Shown: positions 10,825 to 21,259 of the stretch, in pieces
Layout of the letters: each line of letters begins with the position of its first letter
How positions within the stretch are numbered: position 1 is the stretch's first letter
DNA from: Centroberyx gerrardi
Taxonomy: Eukaryota; Chordata; Actinopteri; Beryciformes; Berycidae
Assembly (NCBI RefSeq): GCF_048128805.1
Contig: NC_136012.1
Span: 10,824,621 to 10,888,620, forward strand
Length of the DNA stretch: 64,000 nucleotides
Direction: 5' to 3'
Program-made: the position numbers and the translations under genes
Notes under the pieces: model-generated
Seen by the model: only the letters and a program-made list of their open reading frames with translations
Told to the model about the DNA's origin: nothing
Databases searched by the model: none

Positions 10825-13537
10825 GACTAAAAAAGTTAAGTGTTACTGAAAAAATAGTTGAAAACATAATCAATTTTTGAAACATTTTTACTGAATCAGC
10901 TAAACGTCCGAAGTTCCAAAGTTTATCATGATTTCTTTCATAAATTAGTTTTATTGGATTGAGTCCAATGTAACCCAGGTCACAAAGAGTTAATAACATG
11001 GAAGTGCCTTAGCCAATCAGAACGCAGGTCCACAGCACCGTAGGCAGGCTAGACAGCTTACGCTAGTCAGACGCTGGGTGACACTGTAGGGAGAGGACCT
11101 GCTGCTGAACGGTAAAGATGTAACTTAGATAAAACAGTAAAAACACAATATAACGTTGTCAAATCAGAACGGTAACAGCCTGTACTTTGTTGTAGCTCGT
11201 AGGTGTATGTGTGTGACAGGCCCTGCTCACTGAAAACTGCCGAGTGACACAGAGGAACTCCGGAATTGGTGAGTCGCGGTAAAAATAAATAAATAAATGC
11301 TGCGCCACGAGGTGCTAGGCTAGGCTAGCGAGTCCAAGTGAATAGGCCTAGAGCTAACAAAATTAGCAGTAAGTGATGAACAGTGCAATTAGCCAACTGT
11401 TGTAGAGCTCAACTAAAGTAAAGCTGTTTGACAACTCAACTGGAAAGAATATAAAAACGTGACATATGGAGTGTTTAATTGCTCAATGTTTTCTCTGGCT
11501 GGTAAAGCTACTGAACTGTTTAATACTGAAGCAACATAAGTCATGTTTTGTCAGGTATTTTATTTCATTGGTATAGTGAATCTGATTTAAAAAGAATAGA
11601 AGACATAACAATATTGCGTCAAGTTTACACTATATAGTTTGTAATTCATGTAACATTGTTTTGCTTTAAGTTTAAAAATGTATACAATGTTAATTTAAAA
11701 TAGAAATTAAGTTTCACTTCATTCAGGAATTCATTTACTGTAAAGGTTATTTAAAATATGTTGATTGTACAATTTACATTATATGTACATATTTTGTTGA
11801 AGTTAAAGGAATTAACAATTCCTGACAAATCAGAAAGGCATTTGAAAGGCAATTGATTAATGAACAATTCTGGCCATGTCAATGACTGCAGGTCAGGTTT
11901 TTTGAGTTGATTTGAAGTTGATGGCGAGCCAACCCAGACGAGACCTCTAGATCCCTGGATTGAAGGTCCCTGAATTGAAGAGCCAGAGCCAAGAACTGCC
12001 GACCTTACCCCTCTCCTGCCACGGCGGTAGGGTAAACATCATAAACTGCACAAGGCCAGCACCACTCTTACACTCAACCCCCAGCCCCGCTTGCACAACC
12101 CCAAATCCCAGACTCTGACTTTCCCCTTTTTTTGACTTGACTTGGAAAAGACATTTACCTTCTTCCTTCTTCTTCAAACACATTCCCTGTGCCTGCGGAA
12201 GGACTGAGTAGTAACCATCACAGGTTTAAGTGAATGGACTGAGTATTTATACTATTGATATGGTGTATTATTGTGCCTTGGTTACAGTGATTTTGTTATT
12301 GCTGATACAGTGAATAGTGAACTATTGTAAGGTTGAAGTGAGTTGTAAAGTGATAATATTGAACCGGGTATTGTTTTAATATTGTTACCTACCTAATGTT
12401 GGATCCAAATATTGAGAATTGAGGTTTGGAATTACCTATATTAGGGTGCACCCAGTCAGACAGAAAAGTAGTTGAAAAGAACTCAGTGGTTCAAAACCAA
12501 AGAAAGAGTGACAAAAGAAATAATTTGTTGCTGAGTTGAAACTGAGGTATCTTTGTGGAATTTAACTGTATACTGAACCCATGGTCATTTATTTTATTTT
12601 GTTTATTTTCAAACAATACAAGGTACCAGTTCATAGCTCTTTGTCTTGTGTGGTCATTGAATATTGCAAATAGCGTTTTCTGCCTCCTGTTCGAATCTGG
12701 TATCCTCTGATTCTGGTCCAGTATAATTGTAAGCTTTACTAACTAATTATTGATTTACTGCATTACCTCTACTACCAGTAGTATTAGGAGCCGTGTGCTA
12801 CACCAAGGTTTCAAATATACATTTTTACTTGTGAAAGAGTAGTTATACGCACATTGCCAGTGGGTGCTGGGCTAAGTGAAAATCATTCCAGCAGCAGAGC
12901 AGTAAAAAGTAGAAGTAGAGCCCGCAAAAGTTAGTCTCCTAATATACTACTATTATTGCAAAATGAGACATTTGAACCCATGGTGGACCTTCTTCAGGTC
13001 AATTTAGAAACACCTGTTCCATGACCCATATGTAGACGATTCACAATACAGTACAACCACAACAAGAGCTACCGTCCAGGGTGCAATCAAGGAAAATGTC
13101 TCCTCTAATGGGAGGCATATCTGATTTTGCTACCATTTTGGCAGGCATTTATAAACTACTTTGGGGGGGTTCCTCAAAAATGTTGGATAATTGCGAAGAA
13201 GGACTGAGGATATTGATCAACTACTACTCAAAAGAGCAAGCTATTATACACAAATTTTACAAATTATGTCTCCAAAAGACCTGAAACAAAAAAATGAACC
13301 AAGGTATTTTTTGTAATAACAGTAGGGAATAGTAGGTCACAACCAGTAGATGTTGCTGTGTTTACTTGCATTGAAGGTTGATAAGGGTATTGCATGTCTT
13401 TTCATGTCTGTCCCATATTCATTCACATATTTAAACAAAATCAAAACCTTTTTTTAACAAAATCCATTTGACTTGGTGGAGGTCCATCATAGATCAAAAA
13501 CAAACATTAGGAGATGATAAAGGGACGCCACTCATAC

Positions 13538-15946
13538 CTGCAGAGTGGAGGCTGCTGAGTCGCTAGTCTCTGTCATTCCTGTGCTCCTTGGTAAACTGGA
13601 CACGATGTACCTGGAGCCCTTTGGCACAGGCTGTCTAACCACCAGCTTTCCTTTCCTGGTCTCCGCTAGAAACAGACTGTACCAGTAGGCATCGTTGGAG
13701 ACCAGAGTGGAATCTGCGATGGTGGAGTTTCTCTCACTGATCACACTGTTCCTACAGGGAGGAGCCACTTTACTGGGTTTGGGTTTCTGACACTTCAGCA
13801 CGATGGTGACCAATATGGTGATCAACAGGAGAAATGACACCGAGCCCAGACCGATGACCAAATACAGGTTTAAGTCTGAAAAGATGTCATATTCCAGAGG
13901 AACTTCTGTCATGTCAGAGTAGGCCTTAATGGCAGTCTCCACTGTGGACAGCTTGATGGTGACTGTAGCAGAGAGAGCAGGCTCCCCGTTGTCCTTGGCA
14001 ACAACAACCAGTCGTTGGTGACGCGGATCTCTGTAGCTGAACATTCTCATAGTCCGGATCTCTCCGTTGTATTGGTCCAGACTGAATAAGGTGGCGTCAG
14101 TCACCTGTAGAAACTGGTAGGTAATCCGAGAGTTCTGTACCGAGTCGGTGTCTATGGCTATCACCTTGGCAACCAGAGAGCCTTTATCGGTGGATCTGGG
14201 GATCTTTTCCTCCACCACCGAGCCGTGCGCGCGCCATGGAGAGACAATGACCGGGGTGTTATCGTTCTGGTCCACAATGATTATGTGCACGGTCACGTTA
14301 CTGCTGAGTGGAGGGACACCAGAGTCTCTGGCCTCAATGTGGAAAAGGAACTCCTTCTCGATCTCATAGTCAAAGGTCTTTAGTGCGTAAAGATTACCGT
14401 TCTCTGGATTAATGGAGAACAGCATGGACATGGAGGTGTTGGCTATCTCCTTCTCTAGGATGAAATAAACTAGATACTGGTTTTCATGGAGGTCTGGATC
14501 AAATGCAGTGAGAGAACTTAACAAGGCCCCAGGTGCGTTATTCTCCATGACGCGGATAGTATAGAAGGACTGAGGGAACTGTGGAACATTGTCATTAACA
14601 TCCAGTAGTTCTAAAGTCATAATTTCATTGTCAGACAACAGAGGAGAACCTCTATCTGTAACAGTGAAAGTGATGTCATATTCTGGAACCTTCTCACGGT
14701 CCAATGGTTCTGAGATAATCAATTCAAAATAATTATCAGAGGATTCTCTCAGTTTGAAAGGCAAATTATCAGGAATATGAAGATCAACTATTCCATTATC
14801 ACCTGAATCTTTATCACTGACACTAACCACTGCTATCACTGTGTCTACAGGTGCATTCTCTCTTATAGGACTTTGAAATGATTTGATGGAAATTTCTGGG
14901 TGATTGTCATTCATATCTGTCACCAATATTGTCAGTTTACACTGCCCAGATAAGGAATTTGGCCCTTTATCAGTGGCGATAACCTCCATATCATAAATCT
15001 TGAAATCCTCATAATTGATCATTTCTTTCACTCTTATTTCTCCATTATCCGGATTCAATGTGAAAGTGTTTTGCGTTTTCTCTGATGTATACAAACTATA
15101 TGAGTAAACCATATCTGAATTTGACCCTTCATCTAAATCAGTGGCATTCAATTTAATTACTAGACTGCCAATAGGGGAATTTTCCATTAGATCTATTTTG
15201 TAGCTTTCTTTGTCAAACGTAGGGGCGTTGTCGTTGATATCAAGCACACGAACAATGATGTTGGCTGTGCCGGTGCGCGTGGGGACTCCGCCGTCCACAG
15301 CAGTGAGTATTAGATTATGAACAGCCTGCTTCTCTCTATCCAAAGCGTTTTTCAGAATCAAATCAGCGAACTTTGACCCATCTCTCCCGGTCTGAATTTC
15401 TATGGTAAAATGTTCGCTTGAGCTCAGATGGTAGTTTTTCACAGAATTTGTTCCAACATCCGGGTCTACAGCGTTATTCAACGAGAATCGCTCTCCAACG
15501 GAACTTGATTCAGATATATCCAAATGCATCGTGCCCCGTCGAAAATGTGGAGCATTATCATTAATATCCATGATTTCTACCTCAATATTAAACATTCGTA
15601 TCGGGTTTTCGATCGTGGCATCCAATTTAAGGAAGCAGGACGTAGCCGTCTTCAAGGGACACAGTAACTCTCTATCCATGTTTTCCAAAATGTAGAGCTC
15701 TCCTGTGTCCTTGTTGATGTCAAGATATTTTTTATTGGCCACCACATCTATCCGCATTTTTCTTCTATTTAGAGTCTTCACATCTAATCCCAAATCAGCT
15801 GCTAAATTGGCAACAACAGAGCCTTCCTCCATTTCTTCTGGAATTGAATAATGGGTAACGGCAAGTGATGTGTTCATGGTGGCAGAAAGAATAAGAAATG
15901 CCATAACATACCCTCTCCAAGATAACTGAAGGATGTGATGAGCCAT
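13538..15946 (-). CDS. Clustered protocadherin variable exon V14 (last of the array)
   Basis: Encodes 803 residues from the first in-frame ATG; the open frame continues upstream but holds no earlier ATG. The signal peptide (about 1-28, MAHHILQLSWRG...) is followed by EC1 starting VTHYSIPEE, six cadherin repeats with DINDNAP, DINDNAP, DMNDNHP, DVNDNVP and DQNDNTP calcium linkers, a membrane helix near 693-717 and a cytoplasmic stub ending STLQ. EC1 carries a seven-residue cysteine loop (CPLKTATSC). The exon joins in phase 0 to GTATGAG. It is a sister of V12, with which it shares the signal peptide, EC1 and the DKESYKIDLMENS stretch of EC3. It uses DNEIMTLEL where the others have DNETMTLEL. Its role would be homophilic neuronal recognition at the cell surface (family knowledge). 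Sure of class, unsure of alpha versus beta/gamma type. Confidence 0.95.
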
Positions 15947-16150
15947 TGCGTAGAATCCGTGCGTAAAGCTTTGGAATATAACACTAGCGTGTGAACAAAA
16001 AGCTTTCTTTCTTGTTAAACCAATGCAGGTTTTTAAGTAAAACGTTTCATAATATTGAGTCCGAGAGAGATGTGCATATAATATGTATCGCTTTCCTCCC
16101 TGCAATGAAGTGTCACGAGGACGATGAGCTCATCATTGGCTATGATTTCA

Positions 16151-16174
16151 CGGTGAGCAGCGACCCGCTGAGCC
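16151..16174 (-). promoter_or_regulatory. CSE/CTCF-type promoter element of V14
   Basis: Plus-strand ggtgagcagcgacccgctga lies about 205 bp upstream of the V14 ATG. In gene orientation it holds CGCTGCTCACC, matching the CGCT core of Pcdh conserved sequence elements that bind CTCF in mammals. TATA-like sequence lies between it and the ATG. Confidence 0.7.
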
Positions 16175-16382
16175 ATTTCTAAGCCTTTGCATCCCGGCAA
16201 AAAAAACAACATTCCAACTTTTGGTAAGATTCAAAAGAGTATGAGTACAATCTCCATTAGAATATATACTAACAGAATTAACAAGTGTTTTGCAAGCTTC
16301 ATTGGTAAATTCTTACCTAGGTTTTCGCAGCTGGTGGTTGTGATCATATTTGCCCATATTCTTCAGTTTTTGCTTGTTTGTA

Positions 16383-16715
16383 TTTTGCTATTGTTTTAAT
16401 ATACTTGCTGAAATTGACACACTTATATATTAAATGCTATCATTGTAAAGCTTTCTTTATAACAGTTGTTTCGTTCATCCATGTTGTGCCGAGTTTTAGC
16501 CATAGATATCCGTGCGTAAACGCCGCGCGTAATTGAAATTGATGTTGCTTGTGTGTTTTGTCGTTCTTTTTTTAACGTACTTGATGATTTTCCTCACATG
16601 TAGTCTCGGTTTAAAGCTTTCTTCAACATAGCTGCTTAATTTCTTCATGGGTACCGAGTTTTACGCGTGTGTATCCCTACCTAAACGCAGTGCGTAATGG
16701 AAACTAATTTTAGGT
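16383..16715. repeat. Two degenerate ~165-bp units with GCGTAA cores
   Basis: Two successive units share ttgttttaatatacttgctg, a ctttcttt...taacag segment and a core like atccgtgcgtaaacgc followed by gtgcgtaatggaaac (cores at 16504-16540 and 16669-16710). The same unit recurs at 17545-17990 and 24117-24440. Confidence 0.6.
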
Positions 16716-17059
16716 ACCTGGGGAAAATGCTGAAATGAAGACTGTGAAGAAAATACGTTTTATAAATAGAGATATAGAACGTAAGTGAAAATTACTCATA
16801 TTTAAAGTGATGCCTGCTTTTGATCATGTTAAACACGACACTAGTTTAAAGCAGGCTTACGATGTAATGTTGTCATTCAGGTCGACAATACAGTTCCATT
16901 CATTTTACATCTTAGACCTTAGTTGACTCTCTAATGCAGAGCGACTTCAGATAAGTCGACACTAGAATAAGATTGGGTTTCTAAATCGCCTAGCATTGCA
17001 AGCAGCCAACAGTAAAGATACTAAAATACAATGATGTGTGCATGCGGTCACTTTGTTGT

Positions 17060-17380
17060 ATATAGAGAACAGAAAACGGGTAACGGCAGATGCAGTGGTC
17101 ATGTTGGTAGAAAGAAGAACAATTACTGAAACCCTCTCCAAGACAAGTGGAGGATGTGATAAGCCACTGGGTAGAAGATTGGCGTGTGAACAAACAGCCA
17201 TCTTTTTTAACGGTGAAACCAACGTAGGTCTTTAATTAAAATCGTCCATTATATCGAGTCCAACAAAGATGTACATATAAAATGTCTCGCTTTCTTTCCT
17301 CCAATTAAGTGTCACGGGGAAGATGGCCACATATTACTGATTGTGCTTAAGCAATTTGTGCAGCGACTCATTGAGCCTTG
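17060..17380 (-). pseudogene. Remnant of a deleted protocadherin variable exon (promoter and signal-peptide stub)
   Basis: The minus strand from 17167 down to 17075 aligns with the signal-peptide coding start of V14 and V12 (tatcacatcctccacttgtc, cttggagaggg, gccgttacccg). The initiator is GTG instead of ATG, and a four-base loss after SWRG shifts the frame. Upstream sequence (17168-17380) aligns with the V14 promoter, including gcgtgtgaacaaacagc, gatgtacatataaaatgtc and a CSE-like site. Homology to coding sequence stops near 17074. Sequence from about 17059 downward instead matches the 3' flank of V11 (aaaatacaatgatgtgtg, cggtcactttgt; compare 24741-24772). So nearly the whole ~2.3-kb exon is missing between a 5' stub and its own 3' flank. 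Confidence 0.8.
17358..17377 (-). promoter_or_regulatory. CSE-like element of the deleted variable exon
   Basis: gtgcagcgactcattgagcc on the plus strand aligns with the V14 CSE (gagcagcgacccgctgagcc). The CGCTGCAC core in gene orientation is kept although the exon is gone. Confidence 0.55.
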
Positions 17381-17544
17381 GCTAAAAAACAAACATTCCA
17401 GTTTTTGGTAAGATTAAAGATACAATTTTCATTACAAAATATAAAAACAAACAATATTGGGCTAGCGATATTGCTAAATTCTGAAGGTGGTTTGTAATCA
17501 TATTAGCCCTAATTACAATTTTCAGTTTTTGTCAACGTGCAGTT

Positions 17545-17990
17545 TGCTATTATTTTAATTTATTTTCTGATAATGGTCTCACTACTATATTAAATACTGT
17601 CCATGTAAAGGTTTATGCATAACAGTTAATTCCTTCTTGCTGCATCGGGTTTTATGCATGGGTATCCGTGCGTAAACAACGTGCGAAATGGAGACTGATA
17701 TTGTATGTGTGTATTTTATCTCTGTTTTAATACACTTGCTGGTTATCGTAAATTTTCAAATTAAGTGTTGTGCGTGTAAAACGTCATGTAACACTGTTGC
17801 TTAATTCTCTCATATGAGATGTTGAGGAATGGATATACATGCGTACACGCCATGCGTAATGCAGAATGGTTTTGCTCGCGAGTATTTTGTTACAGTCTTA
17901 ATATACTTGTTGATTCTCGTCACTTTTTAAATTAAGTAGTACATGTAAGACTTTCCATGTTCGCTCAGGATATCCGTGCGAACCACTTGC
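17545..17990. repeat. About three further ~165-bp GCGTAA-core units
   Basis: Cores lie at 17661-17700 (ggtatccgtgcgtaaacaac), 17831-17870 (atacatgcgtacacgccatg) and a partial copy at 17967-17985 (ggatatccgtgcgaacc). Each is preceded by a ttttaatatacttgctgg-like stretch. The array runs into the 3' flank of V13. Confidence 0.6.
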
Positions 17991-18021
17991 ATATTTTTCT
18001 TCAGAACACGATTGTCCTTAC

Positions 18022-20427
18022 CTGCAGAGTGGAGGCTGCTGAGTCGCTAGTCTCTGTCATTCCTGTGCTCCTTGGCAAACTGGACACGATGTACCTGGAG
18101 CCCTTTGGCACAGGCTGTCTAACCACCAGCTTTCCTTTCCTGGTCTCCGCTAGAAACAGACTGTACCAGTAGGCATCGTTGGAGACCAGAGTGGAATCTG
18201 CGATGGTGGAGTTTCTCTCACTGATCACACTGTTCCTACAGGGAGGAGCAGCTTTACTGGGCTTGGGTTTCTGACACTTCAGCACGATGGTGACCAAAAT
18301 GGTGATCAACAGGAGAAATGACACCGAGCCCAGACCGATGACCAAATACAGGTTTAAGTCTGAAAAGATGTCATATTCCAGAGGCACTTCCGTCATGTCA
18401 GAGTAGGCCTTAACGGCAGTCTCCACTGTGGACAGCTTGATGGTGACTGTAGCAGAGAGTGCAGGCTGTCCGTTGTCCTTGGCAACAACAACCAGTCGTT
18501 GGTGACGCGGATCTCTGTAGCTGAACATTCTCATAGTCCGGATCTCTCCGTTGTATTGGTCCAGACTGAATAAGGTGGCGTCAGTCACCTGTAGAAACTG
18601 GTAGGTAATCCGAGAGTTCTGTACCGAGTCGGTGTCTATGGCTATCACCTTGGCAACCAGAGAGCCTTTATCGGTGGATCTGGGGATTTTTTCCTCCACC
18701 ACCGAGCCGTGCGCGCGCCATGGAGAGACAATGACCGGGGTGTTATCGTTCTGGTCCACAATGATGACATGGACGGTCACGTTACTGCTGAGTGGAGGAA
18801 CACCAGAGTCTCTGGCCTCAATGTGGAAAAGGAACTCCTTCTCGATCTCATAGTCAAAGGTCTTTAGTGCGTAAAGATTACCGTTCTCTGGATTGATGGA
18901 GAACAGCATGGACATGGAGGTGTTGGCTATCTCCTTCTCTAGGATGAAATAAACTAGATACTGGTTTTCATGGAGGTCTGGGTCAAACGCAGTGAGGGAA
19001 CTTAGCAAGGCACCAGGTGCATTATTCTCCATTACACGTATAGTATAGAAGGACTGAGGGAACTGTGGAACATTGTCATTAACATCCAGTAGTTCTAAAG
19101 TCATTGTTTCATTATCAGACAACGGAGGAGAACCTCTGTCTGTAACAATGAAAGTGATGTCATATTCTGGAACTTTCTCACGGTCTAATGGTTCTGAAAC
19201 AATCAATTCAAAATAATTATCTGAGGATTCTCTCAGTTTGAAAGGCAAATTATCAGGAATATAAATATCAACTATTCCATTATCACCTGAATCTTTATCG
19301 TTAACACTAACCACTGCTATCACTGTGTCTACAGGTGCATTTTCTTTTACAGTTCTTTGAAATGATTTGATGGACATTTCTGGGTGATTATCATTCATAT
19401 CTGTCACCAATATTGTCAGTTTACATTGCCCAGATAAGGAATTTGGCCCTTTATCAGTGGCGATAACCTCCATATCATACATCTTGAAATCCTCATAATT
19501 GATCATTTCTTTCACTCGGATTTCACCATTATCCGGATTCAATGTGAACATGTGTTGCGTTTTCTCTGATGTATACAAACTATACGTATAAACTATATCC
19601 GAATTTGACCCTTCATCTAAGTCAGTGGCATTCAATTTAATTACTAGACTGCCAATAGGGGAGTTTTCCATTAAATCTATTTTGAAGTTTTCCGTGTGAA
19701 ACGTAGGGGCGTTGTCGTTGATATCAAGTACGCGAACTACGATGTTGGCTGTACCGGTGCGCGTGGGGACTCCGCCGTCCACAGCAGTGAGTATTAATTT
19801 ATGAAGAGCCTGCTTCTCTCTATCTAAAGATTTTTTCAGAATTAAATCAGCAAATTTTGACCCGTCTCTCCCTGTCTGAATTTCAATGTCAAAGTGTTCA
19901 CTTTCACTTATATGATACGTTTTAACTGAGTTTGAACCAATATCGGGATCTACAGCATTGGTTAGTGAGAAACGCTCTCCTGACGGGGTTGATTCAGATA
20001 TATCCAAATGCATTGTGTCCCTTCGGAAATGAGGTGCATTGTCATTAATGTCCATTATCTCAACTTCAATGTTGAACAGTCGAATCGGATTTTCAATCGT
20101 GACATCCATTTTAAGAAAACATGATGGATTCTTGCTGTTGCATATATATTCTCGGTCAATCTTTTCAGCAATGAACAGCTCCCCCGTGTCTTTGTTTATC
20201 TCAAGATACCTCTTATTAGCGATAACATCCAATCTCATTTTACGTGGACCCAAGGCTTTCGCATCCAGACCCAAATCCGCTGCAAGATTAGCAACCACCG
20301 ATCCCTCCTCCATCTCTTCGGGAATCGAGTAGTGTGTAACGGCAGATATCGTGGGCAGTGCTACACAGAAAAGAATAAAGAGAGAGACATACCTTCTCCA
20401 AAGCTGGTGGCTGAATTTTAAATTCAT
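18022..20427 (-). CDS. Clustered protocadherin variable exon V13
   Basis: 802 residues. Signal peptide about 1-29 (MNLKFSHQLWRRYVSLF...), EC1 30-128, EC2 to 241, EC3 to 349, EC4 to 454, EC5 to 564, EC6 to about 690, membrane helix about 692-716, cytoplasmic stub 717-802. Linker motifs DINDNAP (126, 235), DMNDNHP (343), DVNDNVP (448) and DQNDNTP (558) supply the calcium sites. The EC1 cysteine loop has six residues (C96-C103). Residues before about 400 are its own (AKALGPRKMRL, RYLEINKDTGELF); after that it matches its neighbours almost base for base. Donor GTAAGGAC follows in phase 0. No RGD is visible in EC1, unlike mammalian alpha Pcdhs. The stub segment AYWYSLFLAETRKGKL resembles the EVSLTADSRKSHL region of mammalian gamma variable exons. 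Confidence 0.95.
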
Positions 20428-20640
20428 TATTACTGGTTTGTCTACACTGAGTATGATGTCATGAAAAATCTTGAGGTGTTTAGAGTTGATATCCAGAAGT
20501 CAAAATGTCGTTGCTTTACTAAAATATCCCAACTGATTACATTGCAATCACTTGATTCTTTAAGAGGGAACTGTGGCAGCTCCGTCTTCTTTCGTCGAAC
20601 TGTCATGGCGACCATTACGTCACAAAAATGTGTATATTGC

Positions 20641-20665
20641 TGGTGAGGAGCGACGCTTTGTGCAC
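20641..20665 (-). promoter_or_regulatory. CSE/CTCF-type promoter element of V13
   Basis: Plus-strand gtgaggagcgacgctttgtg, about 215 bp upstream of the ATG. It is preceded on the gene side by actgtcatggcgacc (20599-20614), the second promoter motif shared by most genes here, and a CRE-like tacgtcac. Confidence 0.65.
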
Positions 20666-21259
20666 GGTATCATTGTTCACACGAACACTTTTAAAACGAT
20701 TTAATTTAAACCCATCTATGTGTCTTATTTGGGGCAATTAACACATATGTTACTTTTAAACACAGATGTGCTGAAATGCGTTGTGTGAAAATATATTGTT
20801 AACGTGTTGTGTTGAAAAGTAACACACTCTTACCTTTAGTATGGTTGACTTGTGTTTCAGTTTAAAACTATCAACCCCATTTACGGCAAAATATAGATAA
20901 ATGTGTATTGTTCAACTGGTGCACTATGGCATTCAAAACAATGTATTAGTCCTTATTACATTGAGTCTTACTAGAACGTGTTTCAAAAGAATAGTTCATT
21001 TCTATTTTCACAGGAAACACATTGCTATTTTACGCACGGGTGATAGGAAATTGAAGCTAATTTCAAAGTGGACTTGTGATCAAAGAATTATTGGTCTTCA
21101 TTTAGTCCATTATTTGGAAATGGGTACTTTACAAAATTATGTATTGAAAATGGATAATAGATGCAAGTAATTAAAAAGTTGAAAAGACACGCCCATTTAT
21201 ACAAAATATGATGTTTTGAAAACAAATAGATTCTAAGTAAAAGCACCGGTCACTCTCAC
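20666..21259. other. Spacer between V13 promoter and V12 donor
   Basis: AT-rich and without a recognisable element. tttacgcacgggt near 21023 is a stray copy of the GCGTAA-type motif found in other spacers. Confidence 0.5.

Larger units (their letters stand above)
8938..13537. other. Non-coding region between repeats and V14
   Basis: No gene was recognised. It contains a LINE/SINE-like tail (9971-10069), a worn MITE (10290-10650) and a small palindrome (10761-10824). The part 11000-12200 is richer in CpG and has purine/pyrimidine blocks, but no domain-bearing frame or defined repeat ends. The last kilobase before V14 is AT-rich intron-like sequence. Confidence 0.5.

Noticed and set aside
11000-12700. 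CpG-richer stretch that could be an old LTR-type element or a first exon
   Set aside because: No paired ends, primer site or coding domain could be recognised; left as unassigned.
14148-14369. Recurrent 73-codon plus-strand frame opposite EC5 in almost every exon (starts MSMAIT)
   Set aside because: It is the antisense shadow of the homogenised EC5-EC6 coding sequence and repeats only because that sequence does.
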